Positions 1 through 8,742 of a DNA stretch of 64,000 bases are shown here, piece after piece; the first letter of the stretch is position 1, and each line of letters opens with the position of its first letter. The stretch comes from JANNAT01 sp031384605. GTDB lineage: Bacteria > Pseudomonadota > Alphaproteobacteria > Rhodobacterales > Rhodobacteraceae. The DNA is taken from NCBI GenBank assembly GCA_031384605.1, contig JANNAT010000020.1, positions 62,001-126,000 of the forward strand, written 5' to 3'. The notes beneath the pieces are model-generated. The model saw only the letters and a list, made by a program, of their open reading frames with translations. It had not been told where the DNA came from and made no database searches. Both the position numbers and the translations under genes were made by a program.

Positions 1-417
1 TTCCAGCTTCGCCTGCACCCGGCGCAGGTTGAAAAACAATGCCTTTTGCGCCGAAGTCGACCCAGTGCGCACCATAGACCAGTTGCGCATGACGTAATCT
101 TGGATGCTGGCCTTGATCCACCACACAGCATACGTTGAAAAGCGCACGCCGCGGTCTGGATCAAATTTTTCCGCCGCTTTCATCAACCCAAGGCTGGCCT
201 CTTGGATCAGATCATTCATTGGTGCACCATAGCGACGGAACTTTGACGCCATGGAAATCGCAAGGCGCATATAGGCAGTGATCAATCGGTGCAGTGCTGC
301 CTCATCGCGTTGGTCGCGCCACGCATAGGCCAATCGCAGTTCCGTTTCAGCATCAAGCAGCTCTGCCGCACGCGCCTGACGGGAAAGGGTTTGGTCGCCA
401 TAGATGTCAATTGCCAT
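1..417 (-). CDS. rpoH: RNA polymerase sigma-32 factor RpoH (RpoHII type), partial
   Basis: Heat-shock/oxidative-stress sigma factor that directs RNA polymerase to stress promoters. Only the first 139 codons are in the window; the rest lies beyond base 1. Visible are sigma region 2 with the core-binding segment (NDLIQEASLGLMKAAEKF, about residues 68-85), the region 2.4 promoter-reading helix (RFSTYAVWWIKASIQDYV, 92-109) and an RpoH box (QKALFFNLRR, 124-133), which marks the sigma-32 family. The N-terminus (MAIDIYGDQTLSRQARAAEL) and an LISMASKFRRYG-like region resemble the RpoHII paralogue of Rhodobacterales rather than RpoHI. The ATG is preceded by GGGGGA. In Rhodobacter sphaeroides rpoHII is switched on by RpoE during singlet-oxygen stress, and a fitting promoter lies upstream. 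Paralogue assignment is by remembered similarity. Confidence 0.9.
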   Translation of the reverse strand, partial: MAIDIYGDQTLSRQARAAELLDAETELRLAYAWRDQRDEAALHRLITAYMRLAISMASKFRRYGAPMNDLIQEASLGLMKAAEKFDPDRGVRFSTYAVWWIKASIQDYVMRNWSMVRTGSTSAQKALFFNLRRVQAKLE

Positions 418-468
418 CGGATCCCCCTTGTGCCGGCCGATGTGAAAAGATGCACTTCGGCTGTAAAA

Positions 469-498
469 TAAATACGAAACAGATCCGCATTTGGATCA
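469..498 (-). promoter_or_regulatory. Candidate RpoE (ECF) promoter for rpoH
   Basis: Read on the minus strand, TGATCC (493-498) is followed by an 18-base spacer and TATTTA (469-474), about 50 bases before the rpoH start. The R. sphaeroides RpoE consensus is TGATCC, about 18 bases, then TAAGA. The -35 match is exact and the -10 match is partial. The site fits the known RpoE control of rpoHII. Confidence 0.45.
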
Positions 499-648
499 CC
501 GCTTGGTAAACGAAATACGCTTAACGCCTGATTGGTTCCAAATAAAAAACGGTCATCATTTATCGTGATATGACGGCGCACAATTCACGACCTTTCCTGA
601 TGGATCAGCTAGACATAGGATCGGGCAAATTCCACGAAAGGATTTCGG

Positions 649-1521
649 ATGGGTTACGATCTTGTCATTGGCGACCGCGCTTATTCCAGCTGGTCATTGC
701 GGGGATGGCTGCTGTTTGACGCTTTTGGCATACCGGTGAAGGTGACAACGGCCCGGCTTTACACGGATCAGCTGGCAACGGTTCTGCAAGATTTTTTTCC
801 CGGCAAAACCGCCCCCACAATACGCACACCCGATGGGGTGGTTGTGCCTGAAACCATTGCAATTGTAGAGGAATTGGCCTCGCGACATCCAGATGCCGGG
901 TTATGGCCAGCCAATACCACTGCCCGCGCCGTTGCCCGTGTTTTAACCGCCGAAATGCACGCGGGTTTTAGCGCGCTGCGCAGCTTTTGCCCGATGAACC
1001 TGCGGGTCAGCTATACGGGTTGCAGCCCGTCTGATGCCGTTCTGGCAGATTTGGAACGGCTGGAAACGATTTGGACATGGGCACGCAAAACTACCGGCGC
1101 AACGGGCGACTGGCTGTGCGGGGATTATTCAGCCGCAGACGCGTTCTTTGCCCCTGTGGCGGGCCGCATCGCAGGGTATAATCTGCCCGTCGGACCAGCG
1201 GCTGCAACCTATGTTGCGGCACATCTTGCCCATCCGTCGTTTCGCCGCTGGCGGGCGATGGGCATGGTCGACGGCGCAGATCAGGAATATTACCGCCGGG
1301 ACTATCCGCGCAGGCCATGGCCCGGCCCTGTGCCAATGACGGCAAGGCCCATCGATGGAACACAGTCAGAAAACAGCGCCTGCCCTTACTCGGGCAAGGC
1401 GGTTTCCGATGTTTTAGAAATCAAAGGCCGCCGCTTTGGCTTTTGCAACGCGTTTTGTCGTGACAAAACGGTTGCAGACCCCGAAGCTTGGCCAAAATTC
1501 ATGAATATTTACCAATCGTAA
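649..1521 (+). CDS. Glutathione S-transferase with C-terminal cysteine-rich (TRASH/YHS-like) domain
   Basis: Cytosolic GST-fold protein of 290 residues. Residues 1-85 form the thioredoxin-like N-domain, opening with AYSSWSLRGW, the loop that holds the catalytic Ser/Tyr in GSTs and maleylacetoacetate-isomerase-like proteins. It also has the usual VPETIAIVEEL helix. Residues about 90-220 are the helical C-domain. Ordinary GSTs stop near 220. Here a further 50 residues carry CPYSGK (Cys245) and FGFCNAFC (Cys266, Cys270), a cysteine pattern like the TRASH/YHS metal-binding treble clef. The ATG follows an AAGGA ribosome site. It is divergent from rpoH, so oxidative-stress co-regulation is conceivable but unproven. 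The GST call is firm; substrate and tail function are unknown. Confidence 0.85.
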   Translation: MGYDLVIGDRAYSSWSLRGWLLFDAFGIPVKVTTARLYTDQLATVLQDFFPGKTAPTIRTPDGVVVPETIAIVEELASRHPDAGLWPANTTARAVARVLTAEMHAGFSALRSFCPMNLRVSYTGCSPSDAVLADLERLETIWTWARKTTGATGDWLCGDYSAADAFFAPVAGRIAGYNLPVGPAAATYVAAHLAHPSFRRWRAMGMVDGADQEYYRRDYPRRPWPGPVPMTARPIDGTQSENSACPYSGKAVSDVLEIKGRRFGFCNAFCRDKTVADPEAWPKFMNIYQS

Positions 1522-1537
1522 ACCATTGCCGGGATAG

Positions 1538-1572
1538 CCGTTAACCACTGCAACGCAACTGGTGGTTAACGG
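1538..1572. promoter_or_regulatory. Perfect 11-bp inverted repeat with TTAACC half-sites (CtrA-like)
   Basis: CCGTTAACCAC at 1538-1548 is repeated in reverse complement at 1562-1572, with a 13-base gap, ending 13 bases before the comM start. TTAACC(A) resembles a CtrA half-site (TTAACCAT). CtrA controls gene-transfer-agent and competence genes in several Rhodobacterales, so control of comM is plausible. The same repeat could form an RNA hairpin after the GST gene. Confidence 0.4.
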
Positions 1573-1584
1573 GCGGAAAAACGC

Positions 1585-3099
1585 ATGGTGGCACGGGCCT
1601 ACACAGTGGCCTTCGAAGGGGTCGAGGCGCGGATTGTCGAAGTGCAATGCGCTGTCGCCCCCGGCATGCCCTTTTTCAGCATCGTCGGACTGCCCGACAA
1701 AGCCGTGTCCGAGGCCAAAGAACGTGTGCGCGCGGCATTGGCGTCAATGTCGATTGCCTTGCCGTCCAAACGCATCACGGTAAACCTGTCGCCGGCCGAT
1801 CTGCCAAAAGAAGGCTCGCATTTCGATTTGCCCATCGCACTTGCGCTGCTGGCGGCTTTGGAAATCGTGCCCAAGGATGAGGTGGAACGCACGGTTGCCC
1901 TTGGGGAATTGTCGTTAGATGGCCGCCTGATCGCAGTGATTGGGGCGCTGCCTGCGGCGATGGCCGCGGCGGAAGATGATCGCATCTTGCTTTGCCCCAA
2001 GGCTTGTGGTGCCGAAGCGGCTTGGGTAGGGGCAACCCAAGTGCTGGCGGCAGGATCGCTGGACGAAGTGGTTCGCCATTACACCGGCCAATCCCCGATC
2101 ACCCCGGCCGAGGCCGGAGAGGTTTTGCCCGGCCCATTGGGGCGCGACTTTCGCGATGTAAAGGGGCAGGAACGCGCCAAACGGGCGTTGGAAATTGCCG
2201 CAGCCGGGCGACATCATGTGCTGATGGTCGGATCGCCCGGATCGGGAAAATCCATGTTGGCGGCGCGGTTACCGGGTATCTTGCCCCCCCTTTCGGCGAT
2301 GGAGGCGCTGGAAACATCCATGATCCATTCGCTGTCGGGGCTGCTTACGGAAGGCGGCATATCGCGGGTCCGCCCATTTCGCGAACCCCACCACACGGCA
2401 TCCATGGCGGCCATCGTTGGCGGCGGCAAAAGCGCCAAACCGGGTGAAATTTCGCTGGCCCATAATGGCGTATTGTTCATGGATGAATTTCCCGAATTCC
2501 CCCGCGCGGTGCTGGAAACCCTGCGTCAACCGATTGAAACCGGCGATGTGGTGATCGCGCGGGCCAATGCGCACGTCCGTTATCCTTGCCGGTTTTTACT
2601 GGTAGCGGCCGCAAACCCCTGCAAATGCGGCTATATGAGCGATCCTGCCCGTGCTTGCGCCAAAGTTCCGCTTTGTGGCGAGGATTATCTGGGCCGCATT
2701 TCCGGCCCCCTGATGGACCGTTTTGATCTGCGCGTCGAAGTGCCGCCCGTCGCCTATACCGATTTGGATTTGCCGTCGTCGGGCGACACATCTGCCATGG
2801 TGGCGGCGCGCGTCGGTGCTGCCCGCGACGTGCAGGCGCGGCGATTTAAGGACCACGCGGGACTGCGCGTGAATGCCGATATGGAGGGCGCTTTGCTGGA
2901 AGAAGTCTCTGCGCCCGATCCAGAGGGCCGCGCGCTGCTGGCAAAGGTGGCCGAACGATTTGGCCTCTCGGCACGCGGCTATCACCGGGTGTTGCGCGTG
3001 GCGCGCACGATCGCCGATCTGGACGGGCAAGCCCAAGTGCGCCTGCCTCATGTCGCCGAAGCAGTCAGTTACCGATTGGCGGTGGGGGCAAAAGGTTAA
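1585..3099 (+). CDS. comM: YifB/ComM family Mg-chelatase-like AAA+ ATPase
   Basis: Hexameric AAA+ helicase family. ComM drives branch migration during integration of incoming DNA in naturally competent bacteria. The 504-residue protein has the N-terminal Lon-protease-like ChlI domain (about 20-140), a Walker A GSPGSGKS at 216-223, a Walker B with GVLFMDE ending at 302, and the family's ANPCKCGYM segment with further cysteines near 340-365. A Mg-chelatase C-domain follows. Length and order are normal. The ATG is followed by the conserved start of the family. Its stop overlaps the stop of convergent gshB. A palindrome with CtrA-like half-sites lies directly upstream. Confidence 0.93.
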   Translation: MVARAYTVAFEGVEARIVEVQCAVAPGMPFFSIVGLPDKAVSEAKERVRAALASMSIALPSKRITVNLSPADLPKEGSHFDLPIALALLAALEIVPKDEVERTVALGELSLDGRLIAVIGALPAAMAAAEDDRILLCPKACGAEAAWVGATQVLAAGSLDEVVRHYTGQSPITPAEAGEVLPGPLGRDFRDVKGQERAKRALEIAAAGRHHVLMVGSPGSGKSMLAARLPGILPPLSAMEALETSMIHSLSGLLTEGGISRVRPFREPHHTASMAAIVGGGKSAKPGEISLAHNGVLFMDEFPEFPRAVLETLRQPIETGDVVIARANAHVRYPCRFLLVAAANPCKCGYMSDPARACAKVPLCGEDYLGRISGPLMDRFDLRVEVPPVAYTDLDLPSSGDTSAMVAARVGAARDVQARRFKDHAGLRVNADMEGALLEEVSAPDPEGRALLAKVAERFGLSARGYHRVLRVARTIADLDGQAQVRLPHVAEAVSYRLAVGAKG

Positions 3100-4040
3100 A
3101 CGCCGCGCCTTGCCTCTATCACTTGCCAGATACGTTCGGCGGTATTGGTGCCGTCAAACCGTTCCAACTCTTGAATGCCGGTGGGCGAGGTGACGTTAAT
3201 TTCGGTCAGATAATCGCCGATCACGTCGATGCCGACAAAAATCTGCCCGTATTGGCGCAGCAACGGCCCGATCGCGGCACAGATTTCCAGATCACGCGGC
3301 GTCAGCCCAACCTTTTCGGGGCGCCCACCTGCATGCATGTTTGACCGCGTCTCGCCCGATTGCGGCACACGGTTGATCGCACCGACGGGTTCACCATCGA
3401 CCAAAATCACCCGTTTGTCGCCGTTCGATACATCCGGCAGGAACTTTTGCACGATAAGCGGTTCGCGGTTTATGCCAGTAAACATCTCATAGAGCGACGC
3501 CAGATTGCGGTCGTTCGGGTCCAGCCGGAACACGCCCGCGCCGCCGTTGCCGTAAAGCGGTTTCAGAATGATATCGCCGTGCCGCGCTTTGAATGCGCGG
3601 ATCGTGGCCAGATCGCGGGCAATCGCGGTGGGCGGGATCAGATCAGGAAAACGCAGAACCAACAGCTTTTCCGGGCTATTGCGCACCCAGAACGGATCAT
3701 TCACCACAAGGGTTTTCGGATGGATCAAGTCAAGCAAATGCGTTGTGGTGATGTATCCCATATCAAACGGCGGGTCTTGGCGCAGCCAAACCACATCGAA
3801 ATCGGCCAGATCAACCTCGGCCTCATCGCCATAGCTGACGTGATTGCCGATTTCCCGGCGTAAAGTGATCGGAAACCCCCGCGCAATCACCCTTCCTTCG
3901 ACAAAGGCCAATTTATCCGGCGTATAAAAGAACAACGAATGTCCGCGCGCCTGCGCTTCCAAAGCAATACGAAACGTCGAGTCGCCGTTTATGTTGACCG
4001 ACCCGATCGGGTCCATCTGCAGGGCTACTTTCAGAGACAT
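3096..4040 (-). CDS. gshB: Glutathione synthetase
   Basis: Joins gamma-glutamylcysteine and glycine with ATP to make glutathione, the second step of the pathway, in the cytosol. At 314 residues it is the normal length. The N-terminus (MSLKVALQMDPIGSVNINGD) carries the family's signature with the Asp-Pro and Asn-Asp-Ser contacts. The ATP-grasp nucleotide loop is seen as KPLYGNGGAGVF, and NVTSPTGIQE near the C-terminus matches the substrate loop. It runs after rsmI and yraN on the same strand, with a 60-base gap after yraN. Three GSTs elsewhere in the window would use its product. Confidence 0.96.
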   Translation of the reverse strand: MSLKVALQMDPIGSVNINGDSTFRIALEAQARGHSLFFYTPDKLAFVEGRVIARGFPITLRREIGNHVSYGDEAEVDLADFDVVWLRQDPPFDMGYITTTHLLDLIHPKTLVVNDPFWVRNSPEKLLVLRFPDLIPPTAIARDLATIRAFKARHGDIILKPLYGNGGAGVFRLDPNDRNLASLYEMFTGINREPLIVQKFLPDVSNGDKRVILVDGEPVGAINRVPQSGETRSNMHAGGRPEKVGLTPRDLEICAAIGPLLRQYGQIFVGIDVIGDYLTEINVTSPTGIQELERFDGTNTAERIWQVIEARRGV

Positions 4041-4100
4041 CCAAACCTCCAGCGGCTGATTGCCCCTTAGATGACCTAAGCGTCGGCTGGATGCAATTGA

Positions 4101-4454
4101 TCAGGCGGCAAAAGCGTTTTCTAACACTTCAATGCGACCCTTGCTGTCAACCAAAGCGACGTCAAAGCGCACATCTGTCAATTGGCCTTTGGGTTCGCCC
4201 GCCAGAAATTCAGATGCAGCGTTGTAAATACGCGCCATCTGACGCGCCGATAAGTGATCTGCTGCCTGGGCGTGGGTGGCACTTTGTTTGACTTCGATAA
4301 AAATGACATTGTCGCCATCGCGCGCAATCAGATCAATTTCACCCGATGCCCCGCGCCAACGACGTGCGCAAACCGCCCGGCCGGACCGCGTATAAAATTG
4401 GGCAACCTGATCTTCGGCTGCAAGCCCTGCGTGATAGGATCGTGCCCCGCTCAT
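4101..4454 (-). CDS. YraN family protein (UPF0102)
   Basis: Protein of 117 residues with the restriction-endonuclease-like fold of UPF0102. The visible motif is GEIDLIARDGDNVIFIEVKQ, with the Glu/Asp and E-V-K residues of a nuclease-type metal site; the general role is not settled. Its start overlaps the end of rsmI by 4 bases, so the two are translationally coupled, an arrangement common in proteobacteria. The family call is secure and the activity is inferred only from the fold. Confidence 0.9.
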   Translation of the reverse strand: MSGARSYHAGLAAEDQVAQFYTRSGRAVCARRWRGASGEIDLIARDGDNVIFIEVKQSATHAQAADHLSARQMARIYNAASEFLAGEPKGQLTDVRFDVALVDSKGRIEVLENAFAA

Positions 4455-5323
4455 GTGCCCGACCGCCGCAATGCCAGTTGATAGACATCCCTGCGCGGCA
4501 GACCATAAGCTTGGGCTACCGCAGAGGCCGCATCTTTCATTGTCATATGTGTCAACGCCTGATCCAAAGCCTGTTCCACCGTTTCCGCATCCGCAACCTG
4601 CACAGCACCACGATCCACCAGAACAACGATTTCGCCTTTTACGGCCCGTCCGGCAAAAGCTGCTGCCAATTCCGCCAAAGTTCCGCGCGTCACTTCTTCG
4701 AATCGCTTGGTCAATTCACGGCACACCACAGCATTACGCCCTGCCCCCAGAATATCCGACATATCATTCAATAATTGGTTAACCCGCTTTGGCGATTCAT
4801 ATAAAATCAGCGTGGCTTGCACCTGCACCAGATCGCGCAAGAACGTGGCGCGGGCGGCTTTTGTGGCGGGCGGAAAGCCTGCAAACAAAAACCGATCGCT
4901 GGGCAAACCCGAAACCGTCAGCGCGCACAGTACGGCTGATGCCCCGGGGGCAGATAAAACCAGATGATCTGCGGCAATCGCAGCACGGCCAAGCTGAAAC
5001 CCCGGATCAGAAATCAGCGGCGTCCCCGCCTCGGATGCATAGGCCACCGATTTGCCCTCGGCGATCGCCCGCATCAGCCTGGGCACCGCCGTGTTGTTGT
5101 TGTGCTCATGATAGGCAACCAGCGGGCGATCCCCCAAGGCTATCCCATGTATTTCCATCAAATGCCGCAGAGTTCGCGTATCTTCGGCGGCCAGAACATC
5201 AGCCGATGCCAGAATATCCAGCGCCCGCAGCGTGATATCGCGGGCAGCGCCAATCGGTGTTGCAATGAAGTAAAGCCCCGGCGCAAGCGGGCTGCGCGCG
5301 GGCGCGGGTTTGCCGATAGTCAC
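4451..5323 (-). CDS. rsmI: 16S rRNA (cytidine(1402)-2'-O)-methyltransferase
   Basis: Uses S-adenosylmethionine to 2'-O-methylate C1402 of 16S rRNA in the decoding centre. The 290-residue protein belongs to the tetrapyrrole-methylase fold family. It shows GLYFIATPIGAARDITLRAL near residue 20, EDTRTLRHLMEIHGI near 55, SEAGTPLISDPG around 105 and ALCALTVSGLPSDRF-type sequence near 140, all RsmI landmarks. It is the first gene of the leftward rsmI-yraN-gshB group and is divergent from the LpoA-like lipoprotein gene 86 bases away, a layout usual in this order. Confidence 0.95.
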   Translation of the reverse strand: MTIGKPAPARSPLAPGLYFIATPIGAARDITLRALDILASADVLAAEDTRTLRHLMEIHGIALGDRPLVAYHEHNNNTAVPRLMRAIAEGKSVAYASEAGTPLISDPGFQLGRAAIAADHLVLSAPGASAVLCALTVSGLPSDRFLFAGFPPATKAARATFLRDLVQVQATLILYESPKRVNQLLNDMSDILGAGRNAVVCRELTKRFEEVTRGTLAELAAAFAGRAVKGEIVVLVDRGAVQVADAETVEQALDQALTHMTMKDAASAVAQAYGLPRRDVYQLALRRSGT

Positions 5324-5409
5324 GCCGGATACCTTTCGGATAAGTTTACATCTGGGATCGAACCGCTTAGGCTTGCCATCGTAAGGCGTGCCAAGAGTGA
5401 GGGAAGTCT

Positions 5410-6579
5410 ATGTTGTCCGTTTTAAGCCGGGCCCGCAAGTCGCTGGGCCAAATTGTTGCTGCCGCCGCCGTTTTGCTGGTTGCTGCCTGTGTGCCGTCTG
5501 CTGGCCCAACTGTGGGCGGCGCGGGCGGGGGAAAAGTGCAAGTGGCCCTTTTGGTTCCCGGCGGATCAGGTCAGGCAAGTGATGAGCTGTTGGCACGATC
5601 CTTGCAAAACGCGGCCCGGTTGGCGATTGCAGATCTGGGCGGCACGCAGGTTGATTTGCGGGTTTACAACACGGCTGGCCAACCCGCACAGGCGGCTGCG
5701 ATGGCCATGAAGGCGGTCGAAGAAGGGGCTCAAATCATCCTTGGCCCGGTTTTTGCCCAAGAAGCCAACGCGGCCGGTGTGGCCGTGGCCGCACAAGGCA
5801 TCAACGTGCTGACATTTTCGAACAACCCCGATATCGCAGGCAACAACGTCTTTGTGTTGGGGCCAACCTTTGACAACACGGCAGCCCGTCTTGCGTCTTA
5901 TGCGGTGCGTCAGGGCAAATCCAGGATCATGATCGTGCATGACCGCAACACTGCCGGTGATCTGGGCCGTGCCGCCATTCAACGCGGCGTGGCTGCGGCG
6001 GGCGGGTCTGTTGTGGCCACGGGCAGTTATGAATTTTCGCAAAATGGCGTGACAACGGCCGCACCCGGCATCGCATCCAGCGCCAAATCGTCCGGTGCGC
6101 AAGCGGTGTTCCTGACGGCTGATACCGCAGGCGCTTTGCCATTGGTCAGCCAATTGCTGGCCGATAATGGCCTCTCGTCGGCATCCGTTCAGTTCGTCGG
6201 CCTGACACGTTGGGATATTCCAACGGCAACACTGGCCTTGCCGGGTGTTCAGGGTGGGTGGTTTGCGCTGCCTGACCCCGCGCTTTATGCGCAGTATCAA
6301 TCCCGTTATCAGGCGGCGTTTGCCGAAGCGCCACATCCGATTTCCGGTCTGGCTTATGATGGAATTGCAGCGATAGGGGCGTTGATAAAGCAAAGCTCGG
6401 CTGGGGCTGTGTCCAAGGCATCGCTGACCCAAGGATCAGGATTTGTTGGTGTTAACGGCATATTCCGACTGCGCGGCGATGGCACGAATGAACGCGGTCT
6501 GGCTGTGGCACAAATCCGCGGCGGCCAGTTGGTTGTTGTCGATCCCGCCCCGCGCAGTTTTGGTGGCGCTGGCTTTTAA
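5410..6579 (+). CDS. Penicillin-binding protein activator, LpoA-like lipoprotein
   Basis: Periplasmic-binding-protein-fold (type 1, Leu/Ile/Val-binding-like) lipoprotein of 389 residues. LpoA homologues sit in the outer membrane and stimulate peptidoglycan synthesis by a class A PBP. The signal peptide ends in the lipobox LVAAC with Cys27 as the lipidated residue. The mature part begins with a Gly-rich linker, then VQVALLVPGGSG, typical of the type 1 fold. Alphaproteobacterial members lack the N-terminal TPR domain of E. coli LpoA, as here. AGGGAAG precedes the ATG. An ABC-type amino-acid binding lipoprotein is the alternative, but no transporter genes adjoin. Confidence 0.8.
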   Translation: MLSVLSRARKSLGQIVAAAAVLLVAACVPSAGPTVGGAGGGKVQVALLVPGGSGQASDELLARSLQNAARLAIADLGGTQVDLRVYNTAGQPAQAAAMAMKAVEEGAQIILGPVFAQEANAAGVAVAAQGINVLTFSNNPDIAGNNVFVLGPTFDNTAARLASYAVRQGKSRIMIVHDRNTAGDLGRAAIQRGVAAAGGSVVATGSYEFSQNGVTTAAPGIASSAKSSGAQAVFLTADTAGALPLVSQLLADNGLSSASVQFVGLTRWDIPTATLALPGVQGGWFALPDPALYAQYQSRYQAAFAEAPHPISGLAYDGIAAIGALIKQSSAGAVSKASLTQGSGFVGVNGIFRLRGDGTNERGLAVAQIRGGQLVVVDPAPRSFGGAGF

Positions 6580-6600
6580 GGGGCATTCGGGCGCGAACGC

Positions 6601-8727
6601 ATGAAAAATACCAAGTTTCCGCCGCCCGCACCTGGTCTGTTGGTTCCGGCGGCGGACCTGATTGATGGCAAAGCCATAGTTGCAGCCATCGCAGCCGAGA
6701 TTGACCCAAAAGCCGACGCACGGACGTCTCGGGCAGTTGCGGTCCGCCATCTGACTGCAGCACGGGCGCATGGCAACCATCTGTTAAATCAAGCGTTCAC
6801 CGCGCGCCCAACGGCGTCACGCGCATTGGTTGCGGCGCAATCGCATCTGACGGATGTAATGGTCACGGCCACATTGATGATCGCGCGCAATCACCTGCAC
6901 CCAGCCCCTAACCCGACCGAAGCCGAACGGTTGGCGGTGCTGGCCGTTGGCGGGTATGGGCGCGGTGAAATGGCCCCACATTCCGATATCGATCTGTTGT
7001 TCCTGACGCCTTATAAAATCACGCCCTGGGCCGAAAGCGTGATCGAATCCATGCTGTATATCTTATGGGATTTGAAACTGAAGGTGGGCCACGCCAGCCG
7101 CACGGTGGCCGATTGCCTAAGGCTGGGGCGCGAAGATATCACCATACGGACCGCCCTTCTGGAATACCGCTTTGTGGCGGGGCATGCGCCTTTGGCAACA
7201 GATTTGGGAGAGCGGCTTTGGTCCGATCTGTTCCGCACCACCGGGCCGCAATTCATCGAGGCAAAACTGGCCGAACGCGCCGAGCGTCACAAACGCCAGG
7301 GCGGGCAACGCTATGTGTTAGAGCCTAATGTGAAAGAGGCCAAAGGCGGTTTGCGCGATCTGCAAACGCTGTATTGGATAGGAAAATACCTGCACCGGGT
7401 GCCGTCAGCAGCGGGTTTGGTGGGCGCGGGGCTGCTTAGTCAGGATGAGTATGAAAGCTTTGAGCGGGCCGAGAATTTTCTCTGGGCCGCGCGCTGTCAT
7501 TTGCATTACATCACCAACCGTCCCACCGATCAGCTGACCTTTGATCTGCAGGTCGAGGTGGCCGACCGAATGCACTACCGCGATACCGGCGGGCGCCGTG
7601 CGGTTGAGCATTTCATGCAAGACTACTTCCGCCACGCCACCCGTGTGGGCGAATTGACCCGCATTTTCTTGACCGAACTGGAAGCGCGCCACGCCAAACC
7701 CGAAGCCCGGCTTATGGGATTTTTCAGCCGCAAGAAGGTGATAGACGGTTACAAGCTGGTTCAGGGCCGGATTGATCTGATCAATCCGGTGCAGTTTCTG
7801 ACTGATCCCGTCAATATGTTGCGGGTGTTCGAAGAGGCGCTGCGGTCACACTACCTGCTGCATCCCAACGTGATGCGCCTTATCGCGGCCAACCTGCATC
7901 TGATTGATGATGCGGTGCGAGATGACCCAGAGGCAGTGCGAATTTTCATCGACCTTTTGCTGAAACATGGCAACCCCGAGCGCGCACTGCGGCGGATGAA
8001 CGAACTTGGTGTGCTCTCGGCGTTTCTTCCTGAATTTGAAAACATCGTCGCGATGATGCAATTCAACGTGTATCACCACTACACGGTCGACGAACATATC
8101 ATCCAGACCATCAGCGTTCTGGCGCAGATCGAACGCGGGGAACTGGTCGAAGAACTGCCGGTGGCCAGCGGTATCCTCAAGGCCGGGGTCAACCGTAAAG
8201 TAATGTTCGTGGCACTGCTGTTGCACGACATTGGCAAGGGCCGGCCCGAAGATCATTCCATCATTGGGGCCCAGATTGCCCGCCGCATTTGCCCACGTCT
8301 TGGGCTGACTGCGGAAGAAAGCGAAACCGTGGAATGGTTGGTGCGGTATCATTTGTTAATGTCGGATATGGCGCAAAAGCGCGATATCGGCGATCCGCGC
8401 ACCGTGCGTGATTTTGCCAAGGCGGTGAAGACGCGCAAGCGTTTGGATTTGCTGACGGTGCTGACGGTCTGCGACATTCGTGGCGTCGGGCCGAACACCT
8501 GGAACAACTGGAAGGCCATGCTGCTGCGACAGTTGTATGGCCAAACGGCGGATGCGCTGGAAGGCGGTCTGGAAAACGTCAACCGCGAAAAACGGGAAGA
8601 TGAGGCGAAAGCCGCCTTGCGCGATCGGTTGCAAGACTGGGATGATGCGGCGTTGCGCGCCGAAACCCCGCGCCCTTATGCGCCCCAATTGGAAGGGCGT
8701 TGCCCCGACGCCCCAGAGATTTTTTGA
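6601..8727 (+). CDS. glnD: [Protein-PII] uridylyltransferase GlnD, N-terminal part (interrupted gene)
   Basis: GlnD uridylylates PII proteins at low glutamine and removes UMP at high glutamine. This 708-codon frame holds the nucleotidyltransferase domain (GGYGRGE 117-123, SDID 128-131), the PII-uridylyltransferase helical region, and the HD hydrolase domain (LHDIGKGRPEDHS 541-553). It ends early at TGA 8725-8727, just before the two ACT domains, which continue in the same frame from 8728 on. The last ~15 codons do not look like GlnD; reading one base over from the CCCC run at 8683-8686 gives PNWKGV, the expected PYWQGL-like motif. Intact homologues have about 920-930 residues. The gene looks interrupted by compensating single-base changes or sequence errors. 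Confidence 0.85.
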   Translation: MKNTKFPPPAPGLLVPAADLIDGKAIVAAIAAEIDPKADARTSRAVAVRHLTAARAHGNHLLNQAFTARPTASRALVAAQSHLTDVMVTATLMIARNHLHPAPNPTEAERLAVLAVGGYGRGEMAPHSDIDLLFLTPYKITPWAESVIESMLYILWDLKLKVGHASRTVADCLRLGREDITIRTALLEYRFVAGHAPLATDLGERLWSDLFRTTGPQFIEAKLAERAERHKRQGGQRYVLEPNVKEAKGGLRDLQTLYWIGKYLHRVPSAAGLVGAGLLSQDEYESFERAENFLWAARCHLHYITNRPTDQLTFDLQVEVADRMHYRDTGGRRAVEHFMQDYFRHATRVGELTRIFLTELEARHAKPEARLMGFFSRKKVIDGYKLVQGRIDLINPVQFLTDPVNMLRVFEEALRSHYLLHPNVMRLIAANLHLIDDAVRDDPEAVRIFIDLLLKHGNPERALRRMNELGVLSAFLPEFENIVAMMQFNVYHHYTVDEHIIQTISVLAQIERGELVEELPVASGILKAGVNRKVMFVALLLHDIGKGRPEDHSIIGAQIARRICPRLGLTAEESETVEWLVRYHLLMSDMAQKRDIGDPRTVRDFAKAVKTRKRLDLLTVLTVCDIRGVGPNTWNNWKAMLLRQLYGQTADALEGGLENVNREKREDEAKAALRDRLQDWDDAALRAETPRPYAPQLEGRCPDAPEIF

Positions 8728-8742
8728 ACATTTCTGCAAGGC

